DNA from: Methylotenera_A sp031429035
GTDB taxonomy: Bacteria > Pseudomonadota > Gammaproteobacteria > Burkholderiales > Methylophilaceae
NCBI GenBank assembly: GCA_031429035.1
Contig: JANOYU010000144.1
Coordinates: forward strand, 1-22,927
Direction of reading: 5' to 3'
Length of the DNA: 22,927 nucleotides
Shown here: positions 1-7,127 of the stretch, in pieces
Numbering within the stretch: position 1 is the first letter of the stretch
How the letters are laid out: each line of letters starts with the position of its first letter
The notes under the pieces: generated by a model
Databases searched by the model: none
What the model was told of the DNA's origin: nothing
What the model saw: only the letters and a program-made list of their open reading frames with translations
Position numbers and translations under genes: made by a program

Positions 1-273
1 GGTAAACATAAAAAAGATGAGCGTGGTTTTCCACACGCGATGCATCTGCTGGTGCTGACGCAGATTAGCAATGCCTACCGCAATGCTACAAAATACCAGT
101 GGTATTAAAATCATTTTGAGTAAATCAATAAACAGCGTGCCAATAAGGTTAGACGCATATAATCCACCTTTGGCTAAGCCTGAATCCATGCCTAGCGAAT
201 GGAAATATAAGCCAACAACAATGCCAATAACTGCACCGAGTAAAATTTGAATGTTGAGGCTGGGTAGTTTCAT
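1..273 (-). CDS. Dicarboxylate/amino acid:cation symporter (DAACS family), N-terminal part
   Basis: Reading leftward from the ATG at 273 gives 91 residues before the window edge, so the C-terminal part is missing. The segment starts MKLPSLNIQILLGAVIGIVV and has two hydrophobic stretches (about residues 8-25 and 40-67) containing LLKMILIPLVFCSIAVGI, a hallmark of the first helices of GltP/DctA-type symporters. Such inner-membrane proteins import C4-dicarboxylates, glutamate or aspartate with Na+ or H+. An AAGGAG ribosome site lies just upstream of the ATG. The substrate cannot be told from this fragment. The gene is in the same orientation as rsmB but separated from it by a repeat-bearing gap, so it is probably a separate transcription unit. 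Confidence 0.85.
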   Translation of the reverse strand, partial: MKLPSLNIQILLGAVIGIVVGLYFHSLGMDSGLAKGGLYASNLIGTLFIDLLKMILIPLVFCSIAVGIANLRQHQQMHRVWKTTLIFFMFT

Positions 274-291
274 GGTAACTCCTTATTTTGT

Positions 292-355
292 ACTGCTGAA
301 CTTGATTCAGCATCTTGAACCATGTAGAGATTGCGGGTCAAGCCCGCAATGACAG
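292..355. repeat. Two-hairpin dispersed intergenic repeat
   Basis: Two adjacent palindromes lie in the 158-base gap between rsmB and the symporter. The first is TGCTGAA (294-300), a 5-base loop, and TTCAGCA (306-312). The second is ATTGCGGG (330-337), loop TCAAG, and CCCGCAAT (343-350), followed by GACAGGC. The combination of a 'gcgggtcaagcccgc' hairpin with a 'ctgaa..ttcag' hairpin matches a dispersed repeat I recognise from many proteobacterial genomes. Neither hairpin is followed by a T-run on either strand, so it is not a clear intrinsic terminator. The rest of the gap shows nothing beyond the symporter ribosome site. Confidence 0.65.
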
Positions 356-431
356 GCAAAAATAGATTTCCGCCTACCCAGTTATGACGGCATTAGTAGA
401 TTTAATCTTTTTCTGCTTTAACTTTCCCCGG

Positions 432-1937
432 CTATGCTTTTACTACCTTTGGTTTTACTATCTTAGGTTTTACTATCTTAGATTTCACAAGCTTTTCTGT
501 AACAGCAGACACTTTTTCTGCTTTAACTTTAACCGTCTTTCTTACTGCCTTTATTTTCGATGCGCCAGCAGCCGCATAGATATTGGCTTCTGGCTCAGTC
601 GTTTTGGCCTCGGTGGTAATTAGTGTGCTTTCAAGCTTAGTTTTAGGCACAGTTTTAGATAAGTCTGCGCGCTCAAACACCGCTGCAAAAAAGCCATCGG
701 TGCCATGTAAATGTGGCAATAGTTTTAAGTATTTTCCGGTATCCACTTTAATTTGCTGTTGTGCCAGCACTTCATTAGCAGGCACTAATACAAAATCAGC
801 ATTCGCCGCTAAAAATGCTTCAGCAATCGCTTCATTTTCATCGTTCAATAAACTACAAGTGGCATAAATTAATCGCCCACCTGGCTTGGTGAGCTTTGCT
901 GCACGCGCTAAAATTGTGGTTTGCTTTGCGTTTAGCTCTACAATATCGGCTGCCTCAAAGCGCCATTTAAGGTCTGGGTTGCGGCGTAATGTGCCAAAAC
1001 CACTACACGGCGCATCGACTAATACTCGATCAAACTTACCGTTTAAGCGCTTTAGTTTTGGGTCGGCTTCAGAGGAAATGACTTGTGCATGCAAATTTGA
1101 CAGCCCACTGCGTTTTAGGCGTTTGCCCAAATTCATTAAACGTTTTTCTGAAATATCAAACGCGTATAAACGGCCTGTATTTTTCATTAAGGCGCCAATG
1201 GCCAGCGTTTTGCCACCCGCACCTGCACAAAAATCGGCCACCATTTGGCCCCTCTTTGGTGCAACTAAATAGGCTAATAATTGGCTGCCTTCGTCTTGCA
1301 CTTCTATCTTGCCTGCCTCAAACAGCACATGTTTGCTAATGTTAAGCTTAGCGCCCATACGAATACCTGTGGGTGAATGTGGCATCATTTCAATCACATT
1401 ATCTTTCACCGTATTCTCAGCCAGCATGCGTGCTAGTACATCTTCGCGCGTGCCTTTTATGGTGTTCACGCGCAAATCAAGTGCCGCTTGCGCAAACATG
1501 CTGCGGCAAATCGTCAATGCTTCTGCCTCGCCATATTGCGCCACCAGCTTGGTCCACAGCCAATCACGCACATCAGCCTGCACTGCCAATGGTAAATCTT
1601 CAGTACTTTTTGCTTTAATGGCTTGCGCCCATTCGGTTTGCTGCTCGTTTAAAATCGGCTCTAGCTCGCGTATGCTTTTACCTTCAACTCGCAACAACCA
1701 CGCCAATATTAGCTTACGCGCATCGTCTGGGTCACCTTCGGCATTGGCGGTCACCGCACTTAAATAACGCAAACGGCGCAATACGCCGTAAACGCTTTCG
1801 GCCACAAAGGCGCGATCTTTGGTGCCAAGCTCGCGATTGTTGCGAAAAAACTCGCCTAATTTGGCATCTGCTGGGCTGTTAAAATCCAGCAGATTGGTCA
1901 GCAACATCGCCGCTTGGCGTAAAAGGTTTGGGGTCAT
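432..1937 (-). CDS. rsmB: 16S rRNA (cytosine-C5)-methyltransferase, RsmB/NOL1/NOP2 family
   Basis: Predicted to methylate C5 of a cytosine in 16S rRNA (position 967 in E. coli RsmB) using S-adenosylmethionine. The 501-residue protein has a NusB-like helical N-terminal region (about 1-150, with DRAFVAESVYGVLRR), then a Rossmann methyltransferase core. The SAM-binding motif DFCAGAGGKT is at about 235-244, the motif IV cysteine is C311 in DAPCSG, and the motif VI catalytic cysteine is C361 in ATCS. These cysteines fall close to their E. coli RsmB positions, so the core is full length. About 75 extra residues follow the conserved end (after about 425), rich in Lys, Val and Ala and ending in repeated KIVKP units. 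No strong ribosome site was seen. It follows the DUF3108 gene by 36 bases and may be co-transcribed with purM and the DUF3108 pair. A paralogous NOP2/Sun family enzyme with another target is possible. Confidence 0.88.
   Translation of the reverse strand: MTPNLLRQAAMLLTNLLDFNSPADAKLGEFFRNNRELGTKDRAFVAESVYGVLRRLRYLSAVTANAEGDPDDARKLILAWLLRVEGKSIRELEPILNEQQTEWAQAIKAKSTEDLPLAVQADVRDWLWTKLVAQYGEAEALTICRSMFAQAALDLRVNTIKGTREDVLARMLAENTVKDNVIEMMPHSPTGIRMGAKLNISKHVLFEAGKIEVQDEGSQLLAYLVAPKRGQMVADFCAGAGGKTLAIGALMKNTGRLYAFDISEKRLMNLGKRLKRSGLSNLHAQVISSEADPKLKRLNGKFDRVLVDAPCSGFGTLRRNPDLKWRFEAADIVELNAKQTTILARAAKLTKPGGRLIYATCSLLNDENEAIAEAFLAANADFVLVPANEVLAQQQIKVDTGKYLKLLPHLHGTDGFFAAVFERADLSKTVPKTKLESTLITTEAKTTEPEANIYAAAGASKIKAVRKTVKVKAEKVSAVTEKLVKSKIVKPKIVKPKVVKA
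436..495 (-). repeat. 15-base tandem repeat in the rsmB 3' end
   Basis: Fifteen-base units stand head to tail at 436-450, 451-465, 466-480 and, degenerate, 481-495. The two central copies (GGTTTTACTATCTTA on the + strand) are identical. Read on the minus strand they encode KIVKP repeated at the C terminus of RsmB. The unit is a whole number of codons, so copy-number change would lengthen or shorten the basic tail without a frameshift. Confidence 0.8.
551..589. repeat. 39-base element shared with thiO, inside rsmB
   Basis: This stretch matches 15368-15406 (inside thiO) at 33 of 39 positions by direct alignment, in the same orientation and the same reading frame. Here it encodes EANIYAAAGASKIK, in the non-conserved C-terminal extension of RsmB. 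There it encodes QASIHAGSGASKIM. Two unrelated genes sharing it suggests a dispersed element tolerated in coding sequence. Confidence 0.55.
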
Positions 1938-1973
1938 TGTTTTTTCTACTTTAAATAAATATTTGTTTTTAAA

Positions 1974-3089
1974 TCAGTTAGGTACTGCAGGGCGGCTGGT
2001 ATTAATATGGGTTGCCACCAACTCGTAAACCTTGCCATCGGCCTCTGTTTTACGAATTTTTACTGGTAGATATTGATAATCTGTTGCAAGCCATAATTCG
2101 GTTTTATCTTCCTCGCCGTTTGTGTTGTGCACAATATGGATGGTTTTAAGCTCGCCTAATGGCGAATTGACTTGCTCTTCACCTTCAAACTTGTAATCAT
2201 ATAGGTCCATTTTTTTTCCGTTGGTAATGGCAATTTGCATGGTTTGCAGTGGCGCTACATGCATAAATTGATACATAAAGCTGAGCAAATCTTGCGCACC
2301 ATCGGGCAAATCGGCAGTTTTTGTGCCTCGAGTTGTTTGCAAAATGACTTTTTTTGTCTGCCAATCAAAATTAGCCGTGCGTGTTTTATCAACTTTATTA
2401 TCAAACTGATACAAATATGCAGATGGCTGCAAGCCAGTTTTAGTCAGCGCGCCCTCGCTAGTCTGCAATAACTCACCAATAAATATGGCCGCCACCCCTT
2501 TGGGTTTAGTCAACCAATTGAGTTGATATTGTTGATTAGCACCAAGGTTATAGACAATTTTTGCAGTGCCTTGCGCGCTACCATCAACTTCAGTCCGCAC
2601 TTCAAAATCGGTTTCTACATATTGGTAGGCATTTTCGTTAATCACCAAGCCAATGTCTGCTGGCTGCGCTTGGTCATCGATAGCAATTGGAAAACGATTT
2701 CTTTCTGCCATTGGTTCTGCTTTTAGTTCAGCAACAGACGCAAGCGGCTCTGCTCTAACTTCTAGATTTGGCGTGGTTTCTGCCACTGGTTCTGGTGTCG
2801 GTTCTGCTACAGATTCTGGTTCAGTCACTTCTTCAATTTTTGGTTCAACGGCTGACTCTGCTTTTACAACTACAGGCTCAGGCTCTTGAACAGCCGCCTC
2901 TACTGGTTTAGGCACTGCTTTTGGCATTTGAATACGCGCCTCAATCACATGCATTTCTTTTTTTAAGCTTGGTAGCGCAAAACTTAAACTGCCAAATAGC
3001 ATGCTATGCAATATGACAGAAACCAATAATGCCAGCCCTAGTCTTTTATAGCTTGGGTCTTGCAGCAATTGGGCTAATTTATTCCACAT
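1974..3089 (-). CDS. DUF3108 protein with TonB-like N terminus
   Basis: The 371-residue protein has a short cytoplasmic N terminus, one membrane segment (about 16-38, LGLALLVSVILHSMLFGSLS), then a Pro/Glu/Ala/Val-rich periplasmic stretch (about 55-130) as in TonB-like spanning proteins. A C-terminal DUF3108 domain follows (about 160-371, with FDWQTKKVI, QDLLSFMYQFM and LWLATDYQYLPVKIRK). DUF3108 function is not established; a periplasmic envelope role is inferred. I chose the ATG at 3089, which overlaps the stop of the upstream paralogue by 11 bases and suits translational coupling. An in-frame ATG at 3131 would add 14 residues and overlap by 53 bases; neither has a clear ribosome site. The C-terminal half is clearly related to the next gene upstream, indicating tandem duplication. 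Confidence 0.8.
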   Translation of the reverse strand: MWNKLAQLLQDPSYKRLGLALLVSVILHSMLFGSLSFALPSLKKEMHVIEARIQMPKAVPKPVEAAVQEPEPVVVKAESAVEPKIEEVTEPESVAEPTPEPVAETTPNLEVRAEPLASVAELKAEPMAERNRFPIAIDDQAQPADIGLVINENAYQYVETDFEVRTEVDGSAQGTAKIVYNLGANQQYQLNWLTKPKGVAAIFIGELLQTSEGALTKTGLQPSAYLYQFDNKVDKTRTANFDWQTKKVILQTTRGTKTADLPDGAQDLLSFMYQFMHVAPLQTMQIAITNGKKMDLYDYKFEGEEQVNSPLGELKTIHIVHNTNGEEDKTELWLATDYQYLPVKIRKTEADGKVYELVATHINTSRPAVPN

Positions 3090-3777
3090 TAATTTTGGTG
3101 AGTGTTTGTTCAAAACTATCGCCATCTTCATCAGTCAGCATGTAACGCACAGGCAAATAATATTGGTCTTCGGCTAACCAAAGCTGTTTTTTGTCTTCGC
3201 CTGCCGCCGCTTGATTCGAAATATGCAGCGTTTTAAAGCTGGCGTTAGCTGCATCTAACTTTTCACCGCGCGCTAGCACTTTGTATTGATAATGATTGAG
3301 TTTTTTTCCAGTCGTCAGCGTTACTTTTACTTCGTCATTAACAAGCTTGTTAAACATAAACTGATAAACATAACTGGCTAAATCTTGCGTGCCAGCTTCT
3401 AATTTTGCAGTTTCTGTTTCACCTTTTACTTGCATTTTAAGTGTATTTTTTGCCCAGTTAAAATCTGCAATTAAGGTTTTTTTGGCACTTTTACCTTGGC
3501 GCAGCTCAAAACGGCTTGGTACCAAACCTGCCTTAGAGACCGCACCAGTGCTAGTGACCACGCGCTCGCCCATCAGCGCATAAATGCCCAAACCCTTGGT
3601 CACCGATTTTATGCGGTATTGCTTGCCATTTTGGCTAAAGCTCTCTTTTACTTTGGCAAACTGTTTGCCATTACGTGCAAGATCGTATTCTAATTGAATA
3701 TTTTTTGGTATTGCATGCGCTACAGTAGTCAGCAGGCTTAAACTAAAAATGACTATTTTTTGGCTGAGTTTTAACAT
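3079..3777 (-). CDS. DUF3108 domain-containing periplasmic protein
   Basis: The 232-residue protein starts with a typical Sec signal peptide (about 1-22, ending AHA before IPKNIQ), so export to the periplasm is predicted. The rest is one DUF3108 domain, with the same order of blocks as the downstream paralogue: FNWAKNTLKM, TQDLASYVYQFMF, TTGKKLNHYQYKV, KQLWLAEDQYYLPVRY. The function of the family is unknown. It lies 74 bases downstream of purM and overlaps the second DUF3108 gene, which implies coupled expression. In many relatives such genes lie next to purM/purN, which is where this pair stands. Confidence 0.82.
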   Translation of the reverse strand: MLKLSQKIVIFSLSLLTTVAHAIPKNIQLEYDLARNGKQFAKVKESFSQNGKQYRIKSVTKGLGIYALMGERVVTSTGAVSKAGLVPSRFELRQGKSAKKTLIADFNWAKNTLKMQVKGETETAKLEAGTQDLASYVYQFMFNKLVNDEVKVTLTTGKKLNHYQYKVLARGEKLDAANASFKTLHISNQAAAGEDKKQLWLAEDQYYLPVRYMLTDEDGDSFEQTLTKINVE

Positions 3778-3851
3778 GTGTTTTTTCCAATGATTTGCTT
3801 ACACCATTAACGCAGCGCAAGCGTTATTGTTACACGTTTAGTTGTAAAACG

Positions 3852-4925
3852 TTAAACCACAATGGTAGGCGCTTCACCTGCATTTTGTGCGCGAATTACG
3901 CCTATTTCGTGCACGGTTTCACCTGCAGCCATTAACAACTGCTTGGCTTGCGCTACATACGATTTATCAATAATGACTGCCATGCCAATGCCGCAGTTAA
4001 AGGTTTTGTACATTTCAGAATGGGTAATATTGCCTTGCGCTTGTAGCCATTGAAATAACGGCGGCAATTGCCAACTTTTGCCATTAATTTCTGCCGTTAA
4101 GCCTGCTGGTAATACACGTGGAATGTTCTCGGTAATGCCGCCGCCAGTGATATGCGCCATACCTTTTACGGGCAGCGTATCAATTAATTTAAGCAGCGAT
4201 TTCACATAAATTTTAGTTGGCGCCATCACCACGTCTTTGAATTTCTTACCGTGAAAGTCACTTTCAAAATCAATGCCAGAATTGGCAATTAATTTGCGAA
4301 TTAACGAATAACCGTTGCTATGCGCGCCGCTAGAAGCTAAGCCCAGCACTACATCGCCAGCCACTATGCTTAAGCCGTTGATAATTTTTTCTTTATCCAC
4401 ACAACCTACTGCAAAGCCTGCCAAATCATACTCGCCAGCTGGGTACATGCCTGGCATCTCAGCCGTTTCGCCGCCTACTAAGGCACAGCCTGATTGCTCA
4501 CAACCTTCTGCAATGCCTTTAATCACTTGCGCTGCCGTGCCAACTTCTAATTTTCCACAAGCAAAATAATCCAAGAAGAATAGCGGCTCAGCGCCTTGTA
4601 CTAAAATATCGTTGACGCTCATGGCGACTAAATCAATACCAACGGTATCGTGTTTGTTTAATTCAAAAGCCAATTTTAATTTTGTGCCGACGCCATCGGT
4701 ACCAGATACCAACACTGGGTTTTTAAACTTTTTTGGCATTTCAAATAGTGAACCAAAACCACCAATACCTGCCAGCACTTCTGGTCGCATGGTGCGCTTG
4801 GCAAATGGTTTAATTTGGTCTATTAGCGCATCGCCTGCCTCAATATCAACGCCTGCATCTTTGTAGCTAATAGAGGTTTTATTGTCTGTGTGTTTATTTG
4901 TATTTGTGCTCAAGCCAACTCTCAT
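3852..4925 (-). CDS. purM: Phosphoribosylformylglycinamidine cyclo-ligase (AIR synthetase)
   Basis: PurM catalyses the fifth step of purine synthesis: ATP-dependent ring closure of formylglycinamidine ribonucleotide to aminoimidazole ribonucleotide, in the cytosol. The 357-residue protein has the usual length and motifs: SYKDAGVDIEAGDALID near 20-36, GIGGFGSLFE at 53-62, the ATP/Mg-binding VSGTDGVGTKL at 73-83, VNDILVQGAEPLFFLDY at 104-120 and GGETAEMPGMY at 151-161. The C-terminal half carries HSNGYSLIRK and HITGGGITENIPR. It is divergent from the AI-2E-family permease. The common partner purN is not next to it here. Confidence 0.97.
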   Translation of the reverse strand: MRVGLSTNTNKHTDNKTSISYKDAGVDIEAGDALIDQIKPFAKRTMRPEVLAGIGGFGSLFEMPKKFKNPVLVSGTDGVGTKLKLAFELNKHDTVGIDLVAMSVNDILVQGAEPLFFLDYFACGKLEVGTAAQVIKGIAEGCEQSGCALVGGETAEMPGMYPAGEYDLAGFAVGCVDKEKIINGLSIVAGDVVLGLASSGAHSNGYSLIRKLIANSGIDFESDFHGKKFKDVVMAPTKIYVKSLLKLIDTLPVKGMAHITGGGITENIPRVLPAGLTAEINGKSWQLPPLFQWLQAQGNITHSEMYKTFNCGIGMAVIIDKSYVAQAKQLLMAAGETVHEIGVIRAQNAGEAPTIVV

Positions 4926-4999
4926 TTCAATTTATTGCTGTAAATTCAGTATAATTCATGCAAATATATACTTTCACCAAAACGTTATTTTAACTCACT
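4926..4999. promoter_or_regulatory. Divergent promoter region between purM and the AI-2E-family permease gene
   Basis: This 74-base AT-rich gap separates two genes that start in opposite directions, so it must hold at least the proximal promoter elements of one or both. On the purM strand a TATACT hexamer resembles a -10 box, about 20-30 bases before the purM ATG, but I find no convincing -35 partner at 16-18 bases. No recognisable PurR-type operator was seen. Confidence 0.35.
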
Positions 5000-6112
5000 A
5001 TGGCCAATCAACCAAAAAACACCAACAATGCAAAAAATACTAGCTTAGCCAGCTTTATTGCCAACAATCGCTGGTTAATACTTTGCGTGGTTTTTTTATT
5101 TTTACTGTACCAATTATTGCCTGTGCTGGCGCCATTTTTAGTGGCGGCCATTTTGGCTTATATTTGCGACCCACTGGTGGATAAACTGAGTGTTTTAGGC
5201 TACAAAAACTATCAATTTGGCCGCACCATTTCTACTGTGCTAGTGATGTTGGCAATTTTGGCGGCAATTGTTTTACTAATTTTAGTTATATTCCCATTGC
5301 TACAAAAGCAATCATTACTAATTGTAGAACGCTTGCCTAAAATGATAGACCATCTGCGTGCTACTGTAGAGCCGTGGCTACAAACTAAATTTGGCATTAG
5401 TTTGAATATTGATAGCGCACATATTCAAGAAATTATCAGCAAAAACTGGAAAACTGCAGGCAATTTACTGGGCGAAGTTTTACAAACTGCTGGTACTAAT
5501 GGTTTGGCACTGATTGGCGTGCTGGCTAATATTTTATTACTGCCGGTGGTGCTGTTTTATTTGTTGCGCGATTGGGATACTTTAATCGCAGGCATTAGCA
5601 AACTGATTCCACGTGATTTAATTGCAAAAAGTACCGAAATTGCACGAGAAATTGACCAAATGCTAGCGGAATTTTTACGCGGCCAACTAACGGTGATGTT
5701 ATTGATGAGCGTATTTTATTCCACAGGTTTGTGGCTGGCAGGGCTTGATAACGCGCTGCCAATTGGCATTATTGCAGGCCTACTCAATTTTGTACCTTAT
5801 CTAGGGCCCGCGCTGGGCATGGGTTTGGGGCTGCTTGTAGGCGCGCTTCAGTTTTCTAGCTTTGGGGAAGTGATTCCAGTATTGGTGGTGTTTGGGCTGG
5901 GCCAATTAATAGAAAGTAACTACATAACACCCAAGCTGGTGGGCGAGCGCATTGGCTTGCACCCTGTGGTAGTGATTTTTGCATTGCTTGCAGGCGGGCA
6001 GTTATTTGGCTTTGCTGGCGTGCTGCTTGCGCTGCCCGTTGCAGCCACTATTGCAGTTGCGCTGCAACATACCAAAGACAATTACCTAGATAGCGATGCT
6101 TACCGTAAGTAG
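5000..6112 (+). CDS. AI-2E family transporter (PerM-like inner-membrane permease)
   Basis: The 370-residue polytopic protein has the layout of the AI-2E exporter/PerM family (UPF0118). Paired N-terminal helices (about 27-65, with VLAPFLVAAILAYICDPLVD) and a third helix near 75-95 come first. A soluble stretch follows (about 100-155), then a C-terminal bundle with LPVVLFYLLRDWD, the GLLNFVPYLGPALG motif and GQLIESNYITPKLVGERIGL. Members have been linked to autoinducer-2 export or Na+/H+ exchange; the substrate here is unknown. It is followed at 20 bases by hda, an arrangement common in betaproteobacteria beside purM. Confidence 0.9.
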   Translation: MANQPKNTNNAKNTSLASFIANNRWLILCVVFLFLLYQLLPVLAPFLVAAILAYICDPLVDKLSVLGYKNYQFGRTISTVLVMLAILAAIVLLILVIFPLLQKQSLLIVERLPKMIDHLRATVEPWLQTKFGISLNIDSAHIQEIISKNWKTAGNLLGEVLQTAGTNGLALIGVLANILLLPVVLFYLLRDWDTLIAGISKLIPRDLIAKSTEIAREIDQMLAEFLRGQLTVMLLMSVFYSTGLWLAGLDNALPIGIIAGLLNFVPYLGPALGMGLGLLVGALQFSSFGEVIPVLVVFGLGQLIESNYITPKLVGERIGLHPVVVIFALLAGGQLFGFAGVLLALPVAATIAVALQHTKDNYLDSDAYRK

Positions 6113-6132
6113 TTGGTTGGCTTATTTTCTAC

Positions 6133-6732
6133 ATGAAACAACTATTACTCGATATTAAACCTGCCGCATCGCCCACGTTGCAAAACTTTGTGCTGGGTCG
6201 CAATGCTGAGGCAATCGCCAGTTTACTTGCAGCACAAACTAACAACGCACCATTTATCTACCTTTGGGGCGAAAAAGGCTCTGGTAAAAGCCATTTACTA
6301 TCGGCCTGCAAGTCAATAGGCATGCGGGTTGCAGACGATGTGAATTTACTCGATAACGATGCACAAATTGCCTTATTTAATACTTATAATCAGCAAAGAG
6401 AGGCCGGCAAAATAATGGTAACAGCTGGTTTGCATGCGCCTACACAAATGGGGCTGCGCGATGATTTGGCCACGCGATTGGCTTGGGGTTTGGTTTATCA
6501 ATTACACCCGCTTACTGATTTAGAAAAAGCGCAGGCACTTAAACAACATGCGTTGGAGCGCGGCATGAAACTGCCAGATGAAGTTACCGATTATTGTTTG
6601 CGCTATTTACGCCGTGATTTACCAAACTTAATGGCAATTTTAGATGCGTTAGATGAATGGTCGCTAATTGAAAAAAAACCAGTGACTGTGCCGATGTTGA
6701 AAAAATTGCTGCAGTTAGATTTAGGAATTTAA
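6133..6732 (+). CDS. hda: DnaA regulatory inactivator Hda
   Basis: Hda binds the DNA-loaded beta clamp and promotes hydrolysis of DnaA-bound ATP, which stops re-initiation of replication. The N terminus starts MKQLLLDI, matching the clamp-binding QL-x-L motif. A DnaA-like AAA+ domain follows: Walker A GEKGSGKS at 46-53, a Walker B-like segment VADDVNLL at 66-73, the box GLRDDLATRLAWG (107-119) with the candidate arginine finger R115, and a sensor-2-like region YLRRDLPNLMAILDALD. At 199 residues it is somewhat shorter than E. coli Hda but covers the whole domain, with no DNA-binding domain IV. It ends 2 bases before the end of the convergent membrane-protein gene. Confidence 0.93.
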   Translation: MKQLLLDIKPAASPTLQNFVLGRNAEAIASLLAAQTNNAPFIYLWGEKGSGKSHLLSACKSIGMRVADDVNLLDNDAQIALFNTYNQQREAGKIMVTAGLHAPTQMGLRDDLATRLAWGLVYQLHPLTDLEKAQALKQHALERGMKLPDEVTDYCLRYLRRDLPNLMAILDALDEWSLIEKKPVTVPMLKKLLQLDLGI

Positions 6733-6734
6733 TG

Positions 6735-7127
6735 TTATTTTTTCTTAGTCACTCGTGAAGTTACATTCTCTTTAGGAAAAATGTAATTTGCTACTATCGC
6801 GAATAAACCAAGTACATTAATTGTTGTCCCGCCAATTATGGTTATTAGAACTTTGTCAGATAACATAAAAACATCTGTTCTACCTAGAAATCCTTGTAAC
6901 AACAAAAGGGCAAAGATTGCTATCAACCAAATTGAAATTAGCCAATATAATTTACCAGAATATTTTTTTCTTAATTTAATATCTTGATTTAATTTTGCAA
7001 TTCTAGCTTTTAACTCTTCTGATTCCAGTGTTTTGGATTCTAATTCCGTCTGTGAATCTGGTATCTCTGATATATTTTCTGGGGCTGAAATACTATCTAA
7101 ACCTAATTTATTATTTTTAGTGACCAT
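6735..7127 (-). CDS. Small two-helix membrane protein, candidate effector of the Panacea pair
   Basis: I recognise no named family. The 130-residue protein has a polar, acidic N terminus (1-35), a likely short coiled coil (about 28-56, SEELKARIAKLNQDIKLRKK), and two membrane helices (about 60-80, YWLISIWLIAIFALLLLQGF, and about 93-117 with TIIGGTTINVLGLFAIVANY). It ends in FPKENVTSRVTKKK, a basic tail. The ATG shares its A with the stop of the upstream Panacea gene (TAATG), so translation is almost certainly coupled. Tight pairing with a Panacea antitoxin makes a membrane-acting toxin or effector plausible; this is inference. The DNA is visibly AT-richer than hda and the FAD dehydrogenase gene on either side, suggesting later acquisition. 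Confidence 0.75.
   Translation of the reverse strand: MVTKNNKLGLDSISAPENISEIPDSQTELESKTLESEELKARIAKLNQDIKLRKKYSGKLYWLISIWLIAIFALLLLQGFLGRTDVFMLSDKVLITIIGGTTINVLGLFAIVANYIFPKENVTSRVTKKK

Noticed and set aside
330..350. Hairpin ATTGCGGG/CCCGCAAT as an intrinsic terminator of rsmB
   Set aside because: No T-run follows on either strand, and the sequence looks like a dispersed repeat.
384..623. Open frames on the plus strand opposite rsmB (384-623, 583-867, 886-1272 and others)
   Set aside because: They are shadows of rsmB; the first owes its Phe/Tyr/Leu repeats to the 15-base tandem repeat read on the wrong strand.
3808..3848. Small inverted repeats (AACGC/GCGTT and ACGTTT/AAACGT) after purM as a terminator
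   Set aside because: Stems are short, no T-run follows, and the downstream DUF3108 genes plausibly depend on read-through from purM.
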